A stretch of DNA of 64,000 bases, from the NCBI GenBank assembly GCA_038229415.1, contig JBBROM010000008.1:62001-126000 (forward strand). Reading direction: 5' to 3'. The first letter of the stretch is position 1. The number at the start of each line of letters is the position of its first letter. The stretch comes from JANXUR01 sp038229415. Its GTDB lineage: Bacteria > Acidobacteriota > Terriglobia > Terriglobales > Acidobacteriaceae. The position numbers and the translations under genes were made by a program. Below the pieces are notes generated by a model. That model saw only the letters and a program-made list of their open reading frames with translations, was not told the origin of the DNA and ran no database searches. This document shows, piece after piece, positions 52,107 through 61,328 of the stretch.

Positions 52107-52142
52107 GCAATATTTGCAATACCAGCAATATTTGTAATATCC
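52107..52142. repeat. four tandem 9-bp units
   Basis: GCAATATTT, GCAATACCA, GCAATATTT and GTAATATCC follow each other without gap right after the second EamA gene. The stretch is AT-rich compared with its surroundings. Function unknown. Confidence 0.7.
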
Positions 52143-52204
52143 GCCATGCGGGGAACTTCGCTGCGCAGCTTTGCGTTCCACTTCTTGTACAATCCATTTG
52201 ACGC

Positions 52205-53017
52205 ATGACTCTCCGTAGCCATCGCACCACTCCACCGACCAGTTTCTGGCGCAGCCTCCCTTGCCTTGGCGCTCTTCTTGCGATTTTGGCAGCGGCAGCC
52301 TTCGCCGAGCCACGCGCGTCGCTTAAGCCCACCGGCTATGTAAACGACTTTGCCGGTGTGCTTTCCGCCGACACTCGCAGCCAGCTCGAAAGCTATTGCT
52401 ATCAGGTGGAGCAGAAGACGCAGGCGCAGATTGCTGTCGTTACCATCAAGTCACTCGATGGCGAAGATATCGAAGGCTACGCCAACGGGCTCTATCGTCA
52501 ATGGGGCATTGGGGACAAAAAAGAGAAGCGCGGCGTCCTGGTTCTGTTTGCGATTAACGACCACAAGTATCGCGTGGAAGTTGGCTACGGCCTGGAGCCA
52601 ATTCTGCCCGATGGCAAAGTCGGGGGCTTTGGCCGCGAGGCGGTGCCCTTCCTCAAGCAGAATGACTACGACGGCGCCGTACAGCTGATGACGCAGCGCA
52701 TCGGCAGTGTGATTACCGGAGGCGACGCAGGGACGACGACCGGCGCTGACGCCCAAGATGAACCCGCGCCGCAAAGCTCTCGCCAGGGCACGCACATCAA
52801 CCCCTTTCTGCTGATCATCGGCGCTATCATTTTTCTGATCATGATCTGCACGCGCACAGGGCGTGCGATTCTGTTCTGGTGGCTGCTGACGGGCGGAGGC
52901 CGTGGCGGCGGAAGTGGCTGGGGCGGTGGCAGCTTCGGCGGCGGGGGTGGCGGCGGCGGATTTAGCGGATTCGGCGGCGGCGACTCCGGCGGTGGTGGTG
53001 CCAGCGGAAGCTGGTAA
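52205..53017 (+). CDS. TPM domain protein (YgcG family)
   Basis: A 270-residue exported membrane protein. A signal segment ends in AFAEP. The TPM domain (about residues 40-175) shows GYVNDFAGVLSADTRSQLE, QIAVVTIKSLDGEDIEGYAN, GVLVLFAINDHKYRVEVGYG and a PFLKQNDYDGAV end. A transmembrane helix follows (FLLIIGAIIFLIMIC), then a long Gly/Ser-rich tail. TPM proteins commonly accompany LemA, which is two genes downstream here. They are linked to envelope or photosystem maintenance; the precise role is unknown. Confidence 0.92.
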   Translation: MTLRSHRTTPPTSFWRSLPCLGALLAILAAAAFAEPRASLKPTGYVNDFAGVLSADTRSQLESYCYQVEQKTQAQIAVVTIKSLDGEDIEGYANGLYRQWGIGDKKEKRGVLVLFAINDHKYRVEVGYGLEPILPDGKVGGFGREAVPFLKQNDYDGAVQLMTQRIGSVITGGDAGTTTGADAQDEPAPQSSRQGTHINPFLLIIGAIIFLIMICTRTGRAILFWWLLTGGGRGGGSGWGGGSFGGGGGGGGFSGFGGGDSGGGGASGSW

Positions 53018-53083
53018 GTTGCGAAGGCACAAGCTACATAAGCGCACCAAGATATATGGGGACAAGCCCTAAAACGGATACTT

Positions 53084-53812
53084 ATGACAACACCACTACA
53101 TCAGATCGAACAGTTCATCGAGCGCCTGCAACAGGCGGCGGGCGGTATTTTGGAGAGCGTTTCCCTCTATGGCTCAGCTGCTTCGCGCGAAAATGACAGC
53201 TACTCCGACGTGAACCTGATCTGCTTCCTGAACAACACGTCTTACGAGTCGCTGACGGCGCTGCGTCCGGCAATCGCCTGGTGGGTTGGCCAGAAACATC
53301 CTCTGCCACTACTGGTGACGGCGGAAGAGTTCCGCAGTTCGGTGGATGTGTTCTCCATCGAATTTCTCGACATGCAGAACAGCCATCGCTGCCTGTTTGG
53401 CCCGGATCATATTCAGAAGACGGTAATTCCGATGCACTATCATCGGGCGCAGGTGGAGTACGAACTGCGGGCTCGGCTGTTCAACCTGCGCAAGCGAATG
53501 CTTGAACAAGCCGCCGAGCCGGGAAAGCTTTGGGAGTTGATGCTGCACACACTGCCTTCCTTCCTAACGCTGTTCCGCCACGGATTGCTGGCGCTGGGCG
53601 AGCCGCTACCGGAAGGACGTCGGCAGACTGTGGAACGCATTCGTGCGCGCTTTGCGCTGGACGTGGCCAGCTTCGCCCATCTCCTGGATATTCGCGAAAA
53701 GAAGGCTAATACCGACGACTTTGACTTAACACAAACTGCGGGCAACTATTTGGCAGCGATTGAGCGGGTAACTAAGGCAGTGGATGAAGCATTGGATGAG
53801 CCGCAGAGTTAA
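53084..53812 (+). CDS. degenerate nucleotidyltransferase-fold protein
   Basis: A 242-residue cytosolic protein. Its start resembles the DNA polymerase beta-type nucleotidyltransferase fold: SVSLYGSAASRENDSYSDVN. In active members the motif is G-S-x9-D-x-D; here the second aspartate is asparagine, so metal binding and catalysis are doubtful. The C-terminal half is helical (HTLPSFLTLFRHGLLALGE), like the four-helix partners of HEPN/MNT pairs. It lies between the TPM and LemA genes on the same strand; its job is unknown. Confidence 0.7.
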   Translation: MTTPLHQIEQFIERLQQAAGGILESVSLYGSAASRENDSYSDVNLICFLNNTSYESLTALRPAIAWWVGQKHPLPLLVTAEEFRSSVDVFSIEFLDMQNSHRCLFGPDHIQKTVIPMHYHRAQVEYELRARLFNLRKRMLEQAAEPGKLWELMLHTLPSFLTLFRHGLLALGEPLPEGRRQTVERIRARFALDVASFAHLLDIREKKANTDDFDLTQTAGNYLAAIERVTKAVDEALDEPQS

Positions 53813-53897
53813 AGTAGCTCGATTTTTGCAATAAACCCTGTAGGAAGAACTTGAACCCCGAAACTAGAAACCTGAAACTGTTCTTAAGGAGCGATTT

Positions 53898-54473
53898 ATG
53901 TCGAAAGCGTTAATCGGATTGCTGGTCGTAGTACTCATCATCGGTATGGGCTTTATGTGGTTCGTCGGCGTGCGCAACGGACTGGTGCAGAAAGATCAGG
54001 ACGTGCAGGGTCAATTCGCGTCAGTGGACACCGCCATGCAGCGGCGCGCGGATCTGATTCCGAACTTGGTGGAAACGGTAAAGGGCTTCGCCAAGCAGGA
54101 AACGACCGTATTTGGCGAGATCGCGCAGGCTCGGTCTGCTTTGCTCGGCGCCAAAATTCCCGAAGATAAGATGGCAGCCAACGGGCAGCTCACCAACGCT
54201 TTGGGCCATCTGCTGTCGTTGCAGGAGAACTACCCTGTACTGAAGTCGAACGAGCAGTTTCTGCGCTTGCAGGATGAACTAGCGGGCACGGAGAACCGTA
54301 TCTCCGTGGAGCGCAACAAGTACAACGATGTGGTCAAGACTTATAACACCGCAGTGCAGCAGTTCCCCACTAGCTTCGTCGCAGGCATGTCGGGATACTC
54401 AGCTAAGCAATATTTCAAGGCCGACGAGGGCGCGAGGGTTGTGCCCAAGGTTAGCTTTGGGGATGGGAAGTAG
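53898..54473 (+). CDS. lemA: LemA family membrane protein
   Basis: A 191-residue protein with an N-terminal membrane helix (LIGLLVVVLIIGMGFMW) and a long helical body. The LemA signature is clear: VQGQFASVDTAMQRRADLIP followed by NLVETVKGFAKQE, then NEQFLRLQDELAGTENRISV and RNKYNDVVKTYN. AAGGAG eight bases before ATG fixes the start. LemA proteins usually travel with TPM proteins, as here; the biochemical role is not settled. Confidence 0.95.
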   Translation: MSKALIGLLVVVLIIGMGFMWFVGVRNGLVQKDQDVQGQFASVDTAMQRRADLIPNLVETVKGFAKQETTVFGEIAQARSALLGAKIPEDKMAANGQLTNALGHLLSLQENYPVLKSNEQFLRLQDELAGTENRISVERNKYNDVVKTYNTAVQQFPTSFVAGMSGYSAKQYFKADEGARVVPKVSFGDGK

Positions 54474-54490
54474 TAGACGCTTAGATGAAA

Positions 54491-54533
54491 ACCCCCACCC
54501 TGTCCGCACAGAACGCGGACAAGGGTGGGGTAC
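54491..54533. repeat. dispersed palindromic repeat, also a likely terminator
   Basis: CCCCCACCCTGTCCGC and GCGGACAAGGGTGGGG pair with one bulged A around ACAGAAC; T-rich sequence follows (CATTTT, then CTTTTTT). It lies between the convergent lemA and the lipocalin-like gene. The left arm matches the copies at 25059 and 11674. Confidence 0.7.
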
Positions 54534-54559
54534 CCATTTTGTAGCTTTTTTCGCAGCTC

Positions 54560-55153
54560 CTACTTCACCGGCTTTACGTCAGCGACTCGTTCGAATTTGT
54601 ACTGATGGCGAAAGGTGAATTTTGCTCCGGGCAAGCGGGTTTCGCGCAAAATTGAAATGGACTTATAACTCAGGTCAATCGTAGTTCGGACGTCCACTTC
54701 TTTTCCGTTCTCCTCGCCCTTGCCTTCTAGAATCAGGTGCGCCGGGGTGTCTCCTTGCAACTGATCGAGCCCTGCCACCTGATACGCATCGCGATCCTTG
54801 CCGTCCGCGCTCACCACCAGGTAGCGGTTCATAGCCACATCAATCGAGATCGTCTCGCTCTCACGCACAGTCTTGCCCGGCCCATCGTCGTAGGTGTAGC
54901 GGAACTGCATGGCATTCCCGTCGGCATTCAACGCGACTTCCAGCTTGGTGGGTAGAGTGACGTGCTTGTCCTTCGAGTCTTTGCTGGAGTAGTCGCGATA
55001 CTCGAGCGTGCCCGTCCAGTGGCCGATGAATCTCTGGTAGATGGCGTCAGGAGCGTCCACGGGCGGTGAGACGACCGCTTGAGCGCTGGCGGTTTGGGCA
55101 ATTGCACACGATAACGCGAACAGGCACAAGGCGACGAGAGTTCGTGAGTTCAT
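54560..55153 (-). CDS. secreted lipocalin-like protein of unknown function
   Basis: A 197-residue exported protein with a signal peptide ending ASA. The mature part begins with FIGHWTGTLEYRDYSSK and continues as alternating beta-strands (NAMQFRYTYDDGPGKTVRES, RYLVVSADGKDRDAYQVAG, ILRETRLPGAKFTFRHQYKF), a pattern of lipocalin-like or DUF1579-type barrels. I cannot name the family with certainty. It is the last minus-strand gene before the convergent LemA region, 55 bases downstream of the molybdenum hydroxylase gene, and may share its transcript. Confidence 0.75.
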   Translation of the reverse strand: MNSRTLVALCLFALSCAIAQTASAQAVVSPPVDAPDAIYQRFIGHWTGTLEYRDYSSKDSKDKHVTLPTKLEVALNADGNAMQFRYTYDDGPGKTVRESETISIDVAMNRYLVVSADGKDRDAYQVAGLDQLQGDTPAHLILEGKGEENGKEVDVRTTIDLSYKSISILRETRLPGAKFTFRHQYKFERVADVKPVK

Positions 55154-55208
55154 AGCTAATAGACGGCAAGTTCGGCGGAAGGTTATCAGGAACAGCCCAG
55201 TTCCGTGT

Positions 55209-57350
55209 CTACCCTTGCACCGGCAGAATCCTAATTCGCTTCTTCGTAGCCGAGTAAATCGCGTTACACAGGGCTGGGCTGACTGGTGGCACCGTTGGCT
55301 CGCCGATACCGCTGGGCGGCTCGGTGTTCTTCACCCAATAGGTTTCTACCTTGGGGAACTCGTTCATGCGTAGCGGTTCGTAGTCGTCGAAGTTTGCCTG
55401 CTGTACGCGGCCCTGCTCGATAGTGATTTTTCCGCGTAGCGCGGCGGATAGGCCGAAGACAACGCCGCTGTGCATCTGCTGTTCGAGAATGTTGGGATTG
55501 ACGACGGTACCGCAGTCCACCGCCGCGACCACGCGATGAACCTTGGGCTGGTCGCCTTCCATGGTGAGTTCGACGACCTCCGCTGCGTAAGTGTTGAAGC
55601 AGCCCCAGCAGGCGATACCGCGATACATTCCCGCTGGCAGAGGCTTGTGCCAGTCTGATTTTTCTGCCACGAGTTGCAAAACGCCGCGCAGTCGCGCGGT
55701 CTTCCAGTGATCGTCGGCAAAGCGAATTTCTTTGTCTTCGCGCAGCAGATGCAGCCGAAGTTCCAGCGGATCTTTTCCACCGGCGGCGGCGACCTCGTCG
55801 AGGAAAGCTTCGGTCGCGAAACCGAACTGCATGTCCCACACCGAACGCAGCCAGGCAAGCGGCACCGGCGTTTCCGTGGGCACATGCTCGATCAAGATAT
55901 TCGCAATGGGATACAAGAACGCGCCCTCGGTGTAAATGTCGGGGTCAATTCCGTTGGTCAGCGGGAATCCTTTTTGGGAGCTGATGCCGGGGGCAACGAC
56001 TTTGTGGTGGAACGCGATGGGCCAGCCGGAACCATCCAGCTTCGCGCTCAGCAGATGCAGACTCGGCGGACGATACGGGCTGTGCTGCATGTCGTCCTCA
56101 CGCGTCCAGACAACTTTCACCGGAGTGCCCGGCATGGTTTGTGCAACCAGCGCCGCTTCCACACCGTAGTCGTGTTCGAGGCGACGTCCAAAGCCGCCGC
56201 CCAGCAGCGTAACGTTTACCTTCACTTTGTCAGCAGGCAGGTTGAGCGCGGCGGCGACGGAGTCGCGCACATCCTGCGGCACCTGCGTCGGCGACCACAG
56301 TTCGCAGCCGCCATGTGCAACAATCGCCGTGGTGTTGCCCGGCTCCATGGGAGCGTGCGCGAGAAATGGCAACTGGTAGGTTGCTTCGACGGTGCGGCCT
56401 CCCGCCTTTGCCACGTCACCAGTCGAGTAGAGCGTGACTGCTTTCTTGTCTTTCTTATCCGCCGACTGTTTTAATCCATCCCAAATCGCGGCTGTGCTCA
56501 GGTCTTTGTTGGGGCCGTCGTCCCACGTAACTTTAAGCGCGCGACGACCTTCCATTGCCGCCCAAGTAGTGTCGGCGATCACCGCGACGGCGGAGTCGCC
56601 GATCTGGCTGACTTGGCGCACGCCTTCGACCTTCTTCGCATCAGCATCGTCAAAGCTGGCGACTTTCCCGCCGATCACCGGCGCGCGCGCCAGCACGGCG
56701 ATCTTCATCCCTTCGCGCTGGACATCTATTCCGTACTGAGCGCTGCCGTCGGTCTTGGAGGGTGTATCCAGCCGCAACACATGCGTGCCGACGATCTTGT
56801 AATCTTCCGGCTTCTTGAGAGGAGGATCGCTCGGGATTGGCAACTTGCCTGCAGCGTCAGCGAGGTCGCCATAAGTCGCCACACGGCCCGATTTCTCGTG
56901 CTTGATGCTTCCCTTTTCGGCCTTGCACTCCGCCACTGGAACGCTCCAGCGTTGTGCAGCGGCAGCCAGCAGCATTTCGCGCGCTTGTGCGCCAGCTTTA
57001 CGCATCGGGTCCCACGTCAGGCGGACGCTGGCGCTACCGCCGGTAGTCTGGTCGCCAAACAGCGTACTCGCGCCCGCCTGTTCGATCTTTACCCGATCCC
57101 AGTCGGCTTCGAGTTCCTCGGCGAGAATCATGGGCAGAGCTGTGCGGACACCCTGCCCCATTTCCGAGCGCGCAACGATGATGGTTACGGTATTGTCCGG
57201 CAAAATATGAAGATAGGCGTTAGGACTGAACTCCTTCTTCCCGCCAAGCATTCCAAGCGACCCGAGGCGAGGCCCATAAATTCCGATGACCAGACCCGCG
57301 CCCGCAGCGGCGCCGCCGAGTAGCAATTCGCGACGCGATACCGGGCTCAC
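55209..57350 (-). CDS. molybdopterin-binding subunit of an IorB-type aldehyde/isoquinoline oxidoreductase
   Basis: Large subunit of a xanthine-dehydrogenase family molybdenum hydroxylase, 713 residues. A twin-arginine-type signal (SRRELLLGGAAAGAGLVIG) points to export folded with cofactor. Molybdopterin contacts include LLGGGFGRRLEHDYGVEAA and the C-terminal AVDCGTVVNPNILEQQMHSG and GIGEPTVPPVSPALCNAI; in this family the glutamate of GIGEPTVPP is the catalytic base. The start is GTG in a GTGA overlap with the iron-sulfur subunit gene. The xdhC-mocA pair at 30-31 kb would supply its cofactor. Substrate (aldehyde or N-heterocycle) unknown. Confidence 0.9.
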   Translation of the reverse strand: MSPVSRRELLLGGAAAGAGLVIGIYGPRLGSLGMLGGKKEFSPNAYLHILPDNTVTIIVARSEMGQGVRTALPMILAEELEADWDRVKIEQAGASTLFGDQTTGGSASVRLTWDPMRKAGAQAREMLLAAAAQRWSVPVAECKAEKGSIKHEKSGRVATYGDLADAAGKLPIPSDPPLKKPEDYKIVGTHVLRLDTPSKTDGSAQYGIDVQREGMKIAVLARAPVIGGKVASFDDADAKKVEGVRQVSQIGDSAVAVIADTTWAAMEGRRALKVTWDDGPNKDLSTAAIWDGLKQSADKKDKKAVTLYSTGDVAKAGGRTVEATYQLPFLAHAPMEPGNTTAIVAHGGCELWSPTQVPQDVRDSVAAALNLPADKVKVNVTLLGGGFGRRLEHDYGVEAALVAQTMPGTPVKVVWTREDDMQHSPYRPPSLHLLSAKLDGSGWPIAFHHKVVAPGISSQKGFPLTNGIDPDIYTEGAFLYPIANILIEHVPTETPVPLAWLRSVWDMQFGFATEAFLDEVAAAGGKDPLELRLHLLREDKEIRFADDHWKTARLRGVLQLVAEKSDWHKPLPAGMYRGIACWGCFNTYAAEVVELTMEGDQPKVHRVVAAVDCGTVVNPNILEQQMHSGVVFGLSAALRGKITIEQGRVQQANFDDYEPLRMNEFPKVETYWVKNTEPPSGIGEPTVPPVSPALCNAIYSATKKRIRILPVQG

Positions 57351-57829
57351 AGGGCACCTCCTGCATTCGAAGACGGTTGACCAGCGGCGCGATGAATCGC
57401 TTTACGGATGCGGTCATAGGTGCCGCAGCGGCACAAATTGCGCGACATACCAGCGGTGATCTGTTCGTCATTCGGCGCGGGCGACTTCATCAAGAGTGCC
57501 GCTGCGGCCATGATCTGTCCACTCTGGCAGTAGCCGCACTGCGGCACGTCCTCGGTGATCCACGCCTTTTGCAGGGGATGCGAGCGGTCGGGCGAGAGGC
57601 CTTCGATCGTAGTGATTTTCCTGGCCCCGACTTCACTCACCGCCACTGAGCAGGAGCGCGTCAGTTCGCCGTTCAAGTGTACAGAGCAGGCTCCGCACAA
57701 CCCGGCGCCACAGCCGAACTTGGTTCCGGTCATGGCGAGCGTGTCGCGCAGCACCCAGAGCAGCGGCGTGTTAGCAGCAACGCTGACCTTGTGGTCGCTA
57801 CCGTTTACGTTCAGAGAAAAGTCGGGCAT
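57347..57829 (-). CDS. [2Fe-2S] subunit of the molybdenum hydroxylase (IorA type)
   Basis: Small electron-transfer subunit of about 160 residues. The plant-ferredoxin-type cluster cysteines lie in KFGCGAGLCGACSVHLNG with the fourth in TRSCSV. The second cluster, buried next to molybdopterin, uses PQCGYCQSGQIM and RNLCRCGTYDRIRKAI. The ATG at 57829 is preferred because GAGG stands just before it; an ATG five codons earlier is possible. It is translated with the large subunit through a four-base overlap. No FAD subunit is present, as in IorAB-type enzymes. Confidence 0.95.
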   Translation of the reverse strand: MPDFSLNVNGSDHKVSVAANTPLLWVLRDTLAMTGTKFGCGAGLCGACSVHLNGELTRSCSVAVSEVGARKITTIEGLSPDRSHPLQKAWITEDVPQCGYCQSGQIMAAAALLMKSPAPNDEQITAGMSRNLCRCGTYDRIRKAIHRAAGQPSSNAGGAL

Positions 57830-57926
57830 TGGGCCTCGGATCATTGCAAAAATTATGCGAATGTCTACGACTCAACATGGTACTTGAGAAGCACCACACT
57901 TTGCAGAGGAAGTAGATGTCACAGAT

Positions 57927-59387
57927 CTAGTCCGAAAATAGACCAATGAGGCCCCGCGCCGCGAGGTCAGGCACTAAGAAAGACGACGCTTCCAAATTAG
58001 CGGATTGGGCCAACGCCTCCGCTGCCAAGTAGCCGCTGCGCACGGCGCCTTCCATGGTGGCGGGCCAGCCGGTCTGCACCCAATCTCCGGCCAGAAAGAT
58101 GCGCGGCCATGCAGTGACTGGCGAGGGACGAAACGCGTCACATCCTGGGGATGGCGAGAATGTCGCATGCACTTCCTTGACGACCGTTGCTTTGGTCAGC
58201 TTGGCCTCGCGGACAATGGGGAAGAATTCCGCCAGTTCGCGAATGGCGAGATCAATAATTTCCTGCCGAGGCATTTCCACCAGACTCTTTGACGCGCTGA
58301 CCACTAGCTCGACGTAGCTGCCCTGCGATTGCAGCGAAGAATCGCCGCTGCGATAGTTCCGCTGAATACGCGACTTGTGATACATCCACTGAATGGTGCG
58401 GTCGAGCAGCACGGCGTGATCAAGCTCGGTGATCTCGCGGTCGAACCACAGGTGAATGCCGGTGATGGGAGAGGGCATGAAATGCTCGGCCTGGGCTTGC
58501 AGTGCGTCACGCTGCAAGCCTTCGGGCAGCAGGCGTGCCACCGAGCCGAACGGCGCGGCCAGAATCGCATAGTCGGCATGAATCTCTTCGTCTGCATTGG
58601 CGGTGAGGATGCGAACGCAATCGCCGTCAGGCTCTACGCCCGTTACAGCCGAACGCAGTTTCACTTCTCCGCCCCGCTGCTGAATGTACTGCGCAGCGGA
58701 GGCGTAGAGTTCAGTCAGCGGTACCATGGGCACGCCCATTTCGCCCGCGCGAGCCGACTTTAAGAACGACTCGCGGAACACGTAACCCGCGTATGCAGTC
58801 GAGGTCTTGTCCAAATCTTCGTTGAGCGCACTGACCAGCACTGGCTCCCAGAAACGCTTGATCGCGTTGGGAGTCTGGCCCGCACGTTGCAGCCAGTCGG
58901 AGAAAGGGCGGCCATCGTCCTTCGGGAGACTAGGCATCAGGCGCGCTAACGCGAATGCGATGCCGAGCTTGTCACGCAGCGAGAGCATCGGCACACACAG
59001 AAACGAAAATGCGTTGTGCAGCGGCGCTGGCAGAAAGCTGGGTTCGATTTCAGAGGCGCGTCCGCCGGGTTCCAGAAAGGTGAGGCGCTTGTACCATCGG
59101 ATCTTCTGTTCGCTGCCGATGCGGTGATAGAAGTCGAGCAAGTTGGTGCAACATCCGAGTAGAATGTGCTGACAGTTATCCAGCACTTCGCCAGTGCCGG
59201 GATGTTCATAGGAGGAAGCACGGCCGCCGAGATAGGGACGACGCTCATAGAGCGTGACGTTGGCGCAGGCGGATAAGGCGCAAGCAGCAGCAAGCCCGGC
59301 GAGGCCACCGCCGATAATCGCCACTTTCGGCCGGGGTGCTGCCCACGCGTTGTTTTGCAGTGCTGAAGACGACACAACTGTGCTCAC
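57927..59387 (-). CDS. hpnE: hydroxysqualene dehydroxylase HpnE
   Basis: FAD-dependent amine-oxidase-like enzyme that reduces hydroxysqualene to squalene in the HpnCDE pathway. The FAD-binding motif is VAIIGGGLAGLAAACAL, followed by LYERRPYLGGRASSY. IHADYAILAAPFGSVARLLP and the C-terminal IFLAGDWVQTGWPATMEGAV complete the fold. The chosen GTG at 59387 overlaps the hpnD stop in GTGA; a GTG at 59405 would add six residues. It is the last gene of the hopanoid operon. Confidence 0.95.
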   Translation of the reverse strand: MSTVVSSSALQNNAWAAPRPKVAIIGGGLAGLAAACALSACANVTLYERRPYLGGRASSYEHPGTGEVLDNCQHILLGCCTNLLDFYHRIGSEQKIRWYKRLTFLEPGGRASEIEPSFLPAPLHNAFSFLCVPMLSLRDKLGIAFALARLMPSLPKDDGRPFSDWLQRAGQTPNAIKRFWEPVLVSALNEDLDKTSTAYAGYVFRESFLKSARAGEMGVPMVPLTELYASAAQYIQQRGGEVKLRSAVTGVEPDGDCVRILTANADEEIHADYAILAAPFGSVARLLPEGLQRDALQAQAEHFMPSPITGIHLWFDREITELDHAVLLDRTIQWMYHKSRIQRNYRSGDSSLQSQGSYVELVVSASKSLVEMPRQEIIDLAIRELAEFFPIVREAKLTKATVVKEVHATFSPSPGCDAFRPSPVTAWPRIFLAGDWVQTGWPATMEGAVRSGYLAAEALAQSANLEASSFLVPDLAARGLIGLFSD

Positions 59388-60340
59388 GCGGTGCGCCGCC
59401 GCCACAAGCCTTGCAGTAGAATGCCGAGCTTTTCGTCGGCACCCAGGCGCACGCGCTTAGAGAACACGTCGAATCCATGCGCCTCGATGGTCTCCAGCAA
59501 TCGCCGATAAATTGTCACCAGCACCCACAGAGCGGCGCGGCTATCGGCATTCACCAGAGGGATGAGCTCCTGCGCAGAGCGGTAAAACTCGTGTGCGCGC
59601 GCCGTTTGCATCGCCATCAATGGACGCCATAGGGCTGCGTCCGCGCCATTGCGGAGTTCAAGCGCGGTGCGTCCATACCGCAGCAGTTCGTCCTGTGGAA
59701 GATACACGCGGCCCTGCATGGCATCTTCCTTCAAGTCGCGCAGAATATTTGTTAACTGAAATGCGATGCCGGTGCGTTCGGCGAGAAGCTCCGCCGCCGG
59801 ATCCTGATAGCCGAAGATGCGAATGCATACCAGCCCGACCACCGACGCCACGCGATAGCAGTAGGGATACAGATCGCCGAAGGTGCGATAGCTCATAAAG
59901 GTTGGGAAGGCAGAGTCGCCTTTCGAGCGCGGCAACCCAGCGGCTTCCTCGTCGAGATCCATCGCTGTGCCCTGCGCCAATTGATCGAGCAACGCAGCGG
60001 AAATGCCAAAACGACGCTGTGCGTCGGTCAGCGCGAGATAAATTGGATCATCGGTGGGTGCGCCTGACTGGGCGGAATGCAGGCCATCGAGAAATCTATT
60101 TAATAGAGCGCGCCGCTCTTCCAGCGGCAACTTCGGATCGTCACAAATGTCGTCGCACTTACGCATGAAGGCGTAGACGGCACACAACGCGAGCCGTTTG
60201 CGCTTCGGGAGGGCCATGAATCCGTAATAAAAATTCTTGGCTGCGCTGCGGGCGATGCCCTTGCACATCAGATAGGCCAAGTCGAGTTGCGACTTCGTGG
60301 GAGTAAACGGGACTGAACCCGTGGGTGAGCTGGGACTCAT
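59384..60340 (-). CDS. hpnD: presqualene diphosphate synthase HpnD
   Basis: Joins two farnesyl diphosphates to presqualene diphosphate. The 318-residue all-helical squalene/phytoene synthase fold shows ALCAVYAFMRKCDDICDD with the first Asp-rich motif, the YCYRVASVVGLV segment, and the second Asp-rich motif in TGIAFQLTNILRDLKEDA. The stop overlaps the start of hpnE and its own start overlaps the hpnC stop, so the three squalene genes are translationally coupled. The N-terminal 15 residues are a Ser/Thr/Pro tail. Confidence 0.96.
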   Translation of the reverse strand: MSPSSPTGSVPFTPTKSQLDLAYLMCKGIARSAAKNFYYGFMALPKRKRLALCAVYAFMRKCDDICDDPKLPLEERRALLNRFLDGLHSAQSGAPTDDPIYLALTDAQRRFGISAALLDQLAQGTAMDLDEEAAGLPRSKGDSAFPTFMSYRTFGDLYPYCYRVASVVGLVCIRIFGYQDPAAELLAERTGIAFQLTNILRDLKEDAMQGRVYLPQDELLRYGRTALELRNGADAALWRPLMAMQTARAHEFYRSAQELIPLVNADSRAALWVLVTIYRRLLETIEAHGFDVFSKRVRLGADEKLGILLQGLWRRRTA

Positions 60341-61314
60341 CGCAGCCTCCCCAACGCGAGTCCGGTCAGCGCGCGCACGAGCAGTCCAAGCTTGCTGCGC
60401 TTGCCGACTTCCGGACGCTTCGCCAGCACGTTGTAGTTCTGCTGCTCGATGGCATCGAGAATGGCGAGTCCGCCGCGGCTGAACAGGTCAATATCCACGG
60501 CGAGTTCCCGATCAAGAGTCTTTACCAGCGGCAGGCCGTCTCGGAACCATTGCCGCGTGCGTTCCACTTCAAACTGCATCAGGTCGCGGAAGGCAGGAGT
60601 GAATCTTCGCTCGGCAATGTCGCTCTCGCTAAGGTTGAAGCGTCGCAGGTCTTCCACTGGCAGATACACGCGAGACTTTTGCCAGTCCACGGTTACGTCC
60701 TGCCAGAAGTTCGCGAGTTGCAAGGCGGTACACGTGAAGTCGGAGAGCCGTTGCCGTTCTTCGTCGCGGTATCCGCACACATACAACACTAGCCGGCCCA
60801 CGGGGTTCGCGGAGTTCTCGCAGTAGCCGAGCAGATCGTCGAAGGTTTCGTAGCGGATCACGTGCTGGTCCTGCCGGAAAGCTTTTAGCAGGTTCGCGAA
60901 TGGAGCCTTCGGGATGTCACATGCGCGAATGGTTTCCGCTAGCGCCACGAATACGGGATGACGCGATACGCCCGCATAACACTGGTCAAGCTCACCTTCC
61001 CACTGATCGAGCAGGGCGAGCGAAAGTGCTTCGTCGCCCACTTCGTCGCCAAGATCGTCGGAGATACGGCAATAGGCGTAGACGCTGAAGAAGTGGCGCT
61101 CCACACGCTTTGGCAAGAACCACGATGCCACAGAAAAATTTTCGTAGTGGCTGCGCGCCAAGCGACGGCAGTATTCCTGCGCCTCGGCTAGCGATGGAGC
61201 TTGCTCAGGAATAGCGTATTCGGGCGGAAGGCGATCCCATCCCGCTGCAATTGCGGCGGAGCGGCTCGCTAAATCTGAAGTGGCGGATTCTGTGGCTTCT
61301 GTGGAGATGGTCAT
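60337..61314 (-). CDS. hpnC: hydroxysqualene synthase HpnC
   Basis: Converts presqualene diphosphate to hydroxysqualene. The 325-residue squalene-synthase-like protein shows HFFSVYAYCRISDDLGDE, GYCENSANPVGRLVL and LQLANFWQDVTVDWQKSRVY, with aspartates in place for diphosphate binding; the S-A-N-P-V-G-R stretch is characteristic of HpnC. The ATG at 61314 is the start; the frame continues upstream inside the dehydrogenase gene as a shadow. It starts 14 bases after the upstream dehydrogenase gene. Confidence 0.95.
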   Translation of the reverse strand: MTISTEATESATSDLASRSAAIAAGWDRLPPEYAIPEQAPSLAEAQEYCRRLARSHYENFSVASWFLPKRVERHFFSVYAYCRISDDLGDEVGDEALSLALLDQWEGELDQCYAGVSRHPVFVALAETIRACDIPKAPFANLLKAFRQDQHVIRYETFDDLLGYCENSANPVGRLVLYVCGYRDEERQRLSDFTCTALQLANFWQDVTVDWQKSRVYLPVEDLRRFNLSESDIAERRFTPAFRDLMQFEVERTRQWFRDGLPLVKTLDRELAVDIDLFSRGGLAILDAIEQQNYNVLAKRPEVGKRSKLGLLVRALTGLALGRLR

Positions 61315-61328
61315 GCGGCGGCCGCGCC

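Noticed and set aside
52880..53010. Repetitive GGC/GGT stretch as a tandem DNA repeat
   Set aside because: It encodes the Gly/Ser-rich tail usual for TPM proteins and has no fixed repeat unit.
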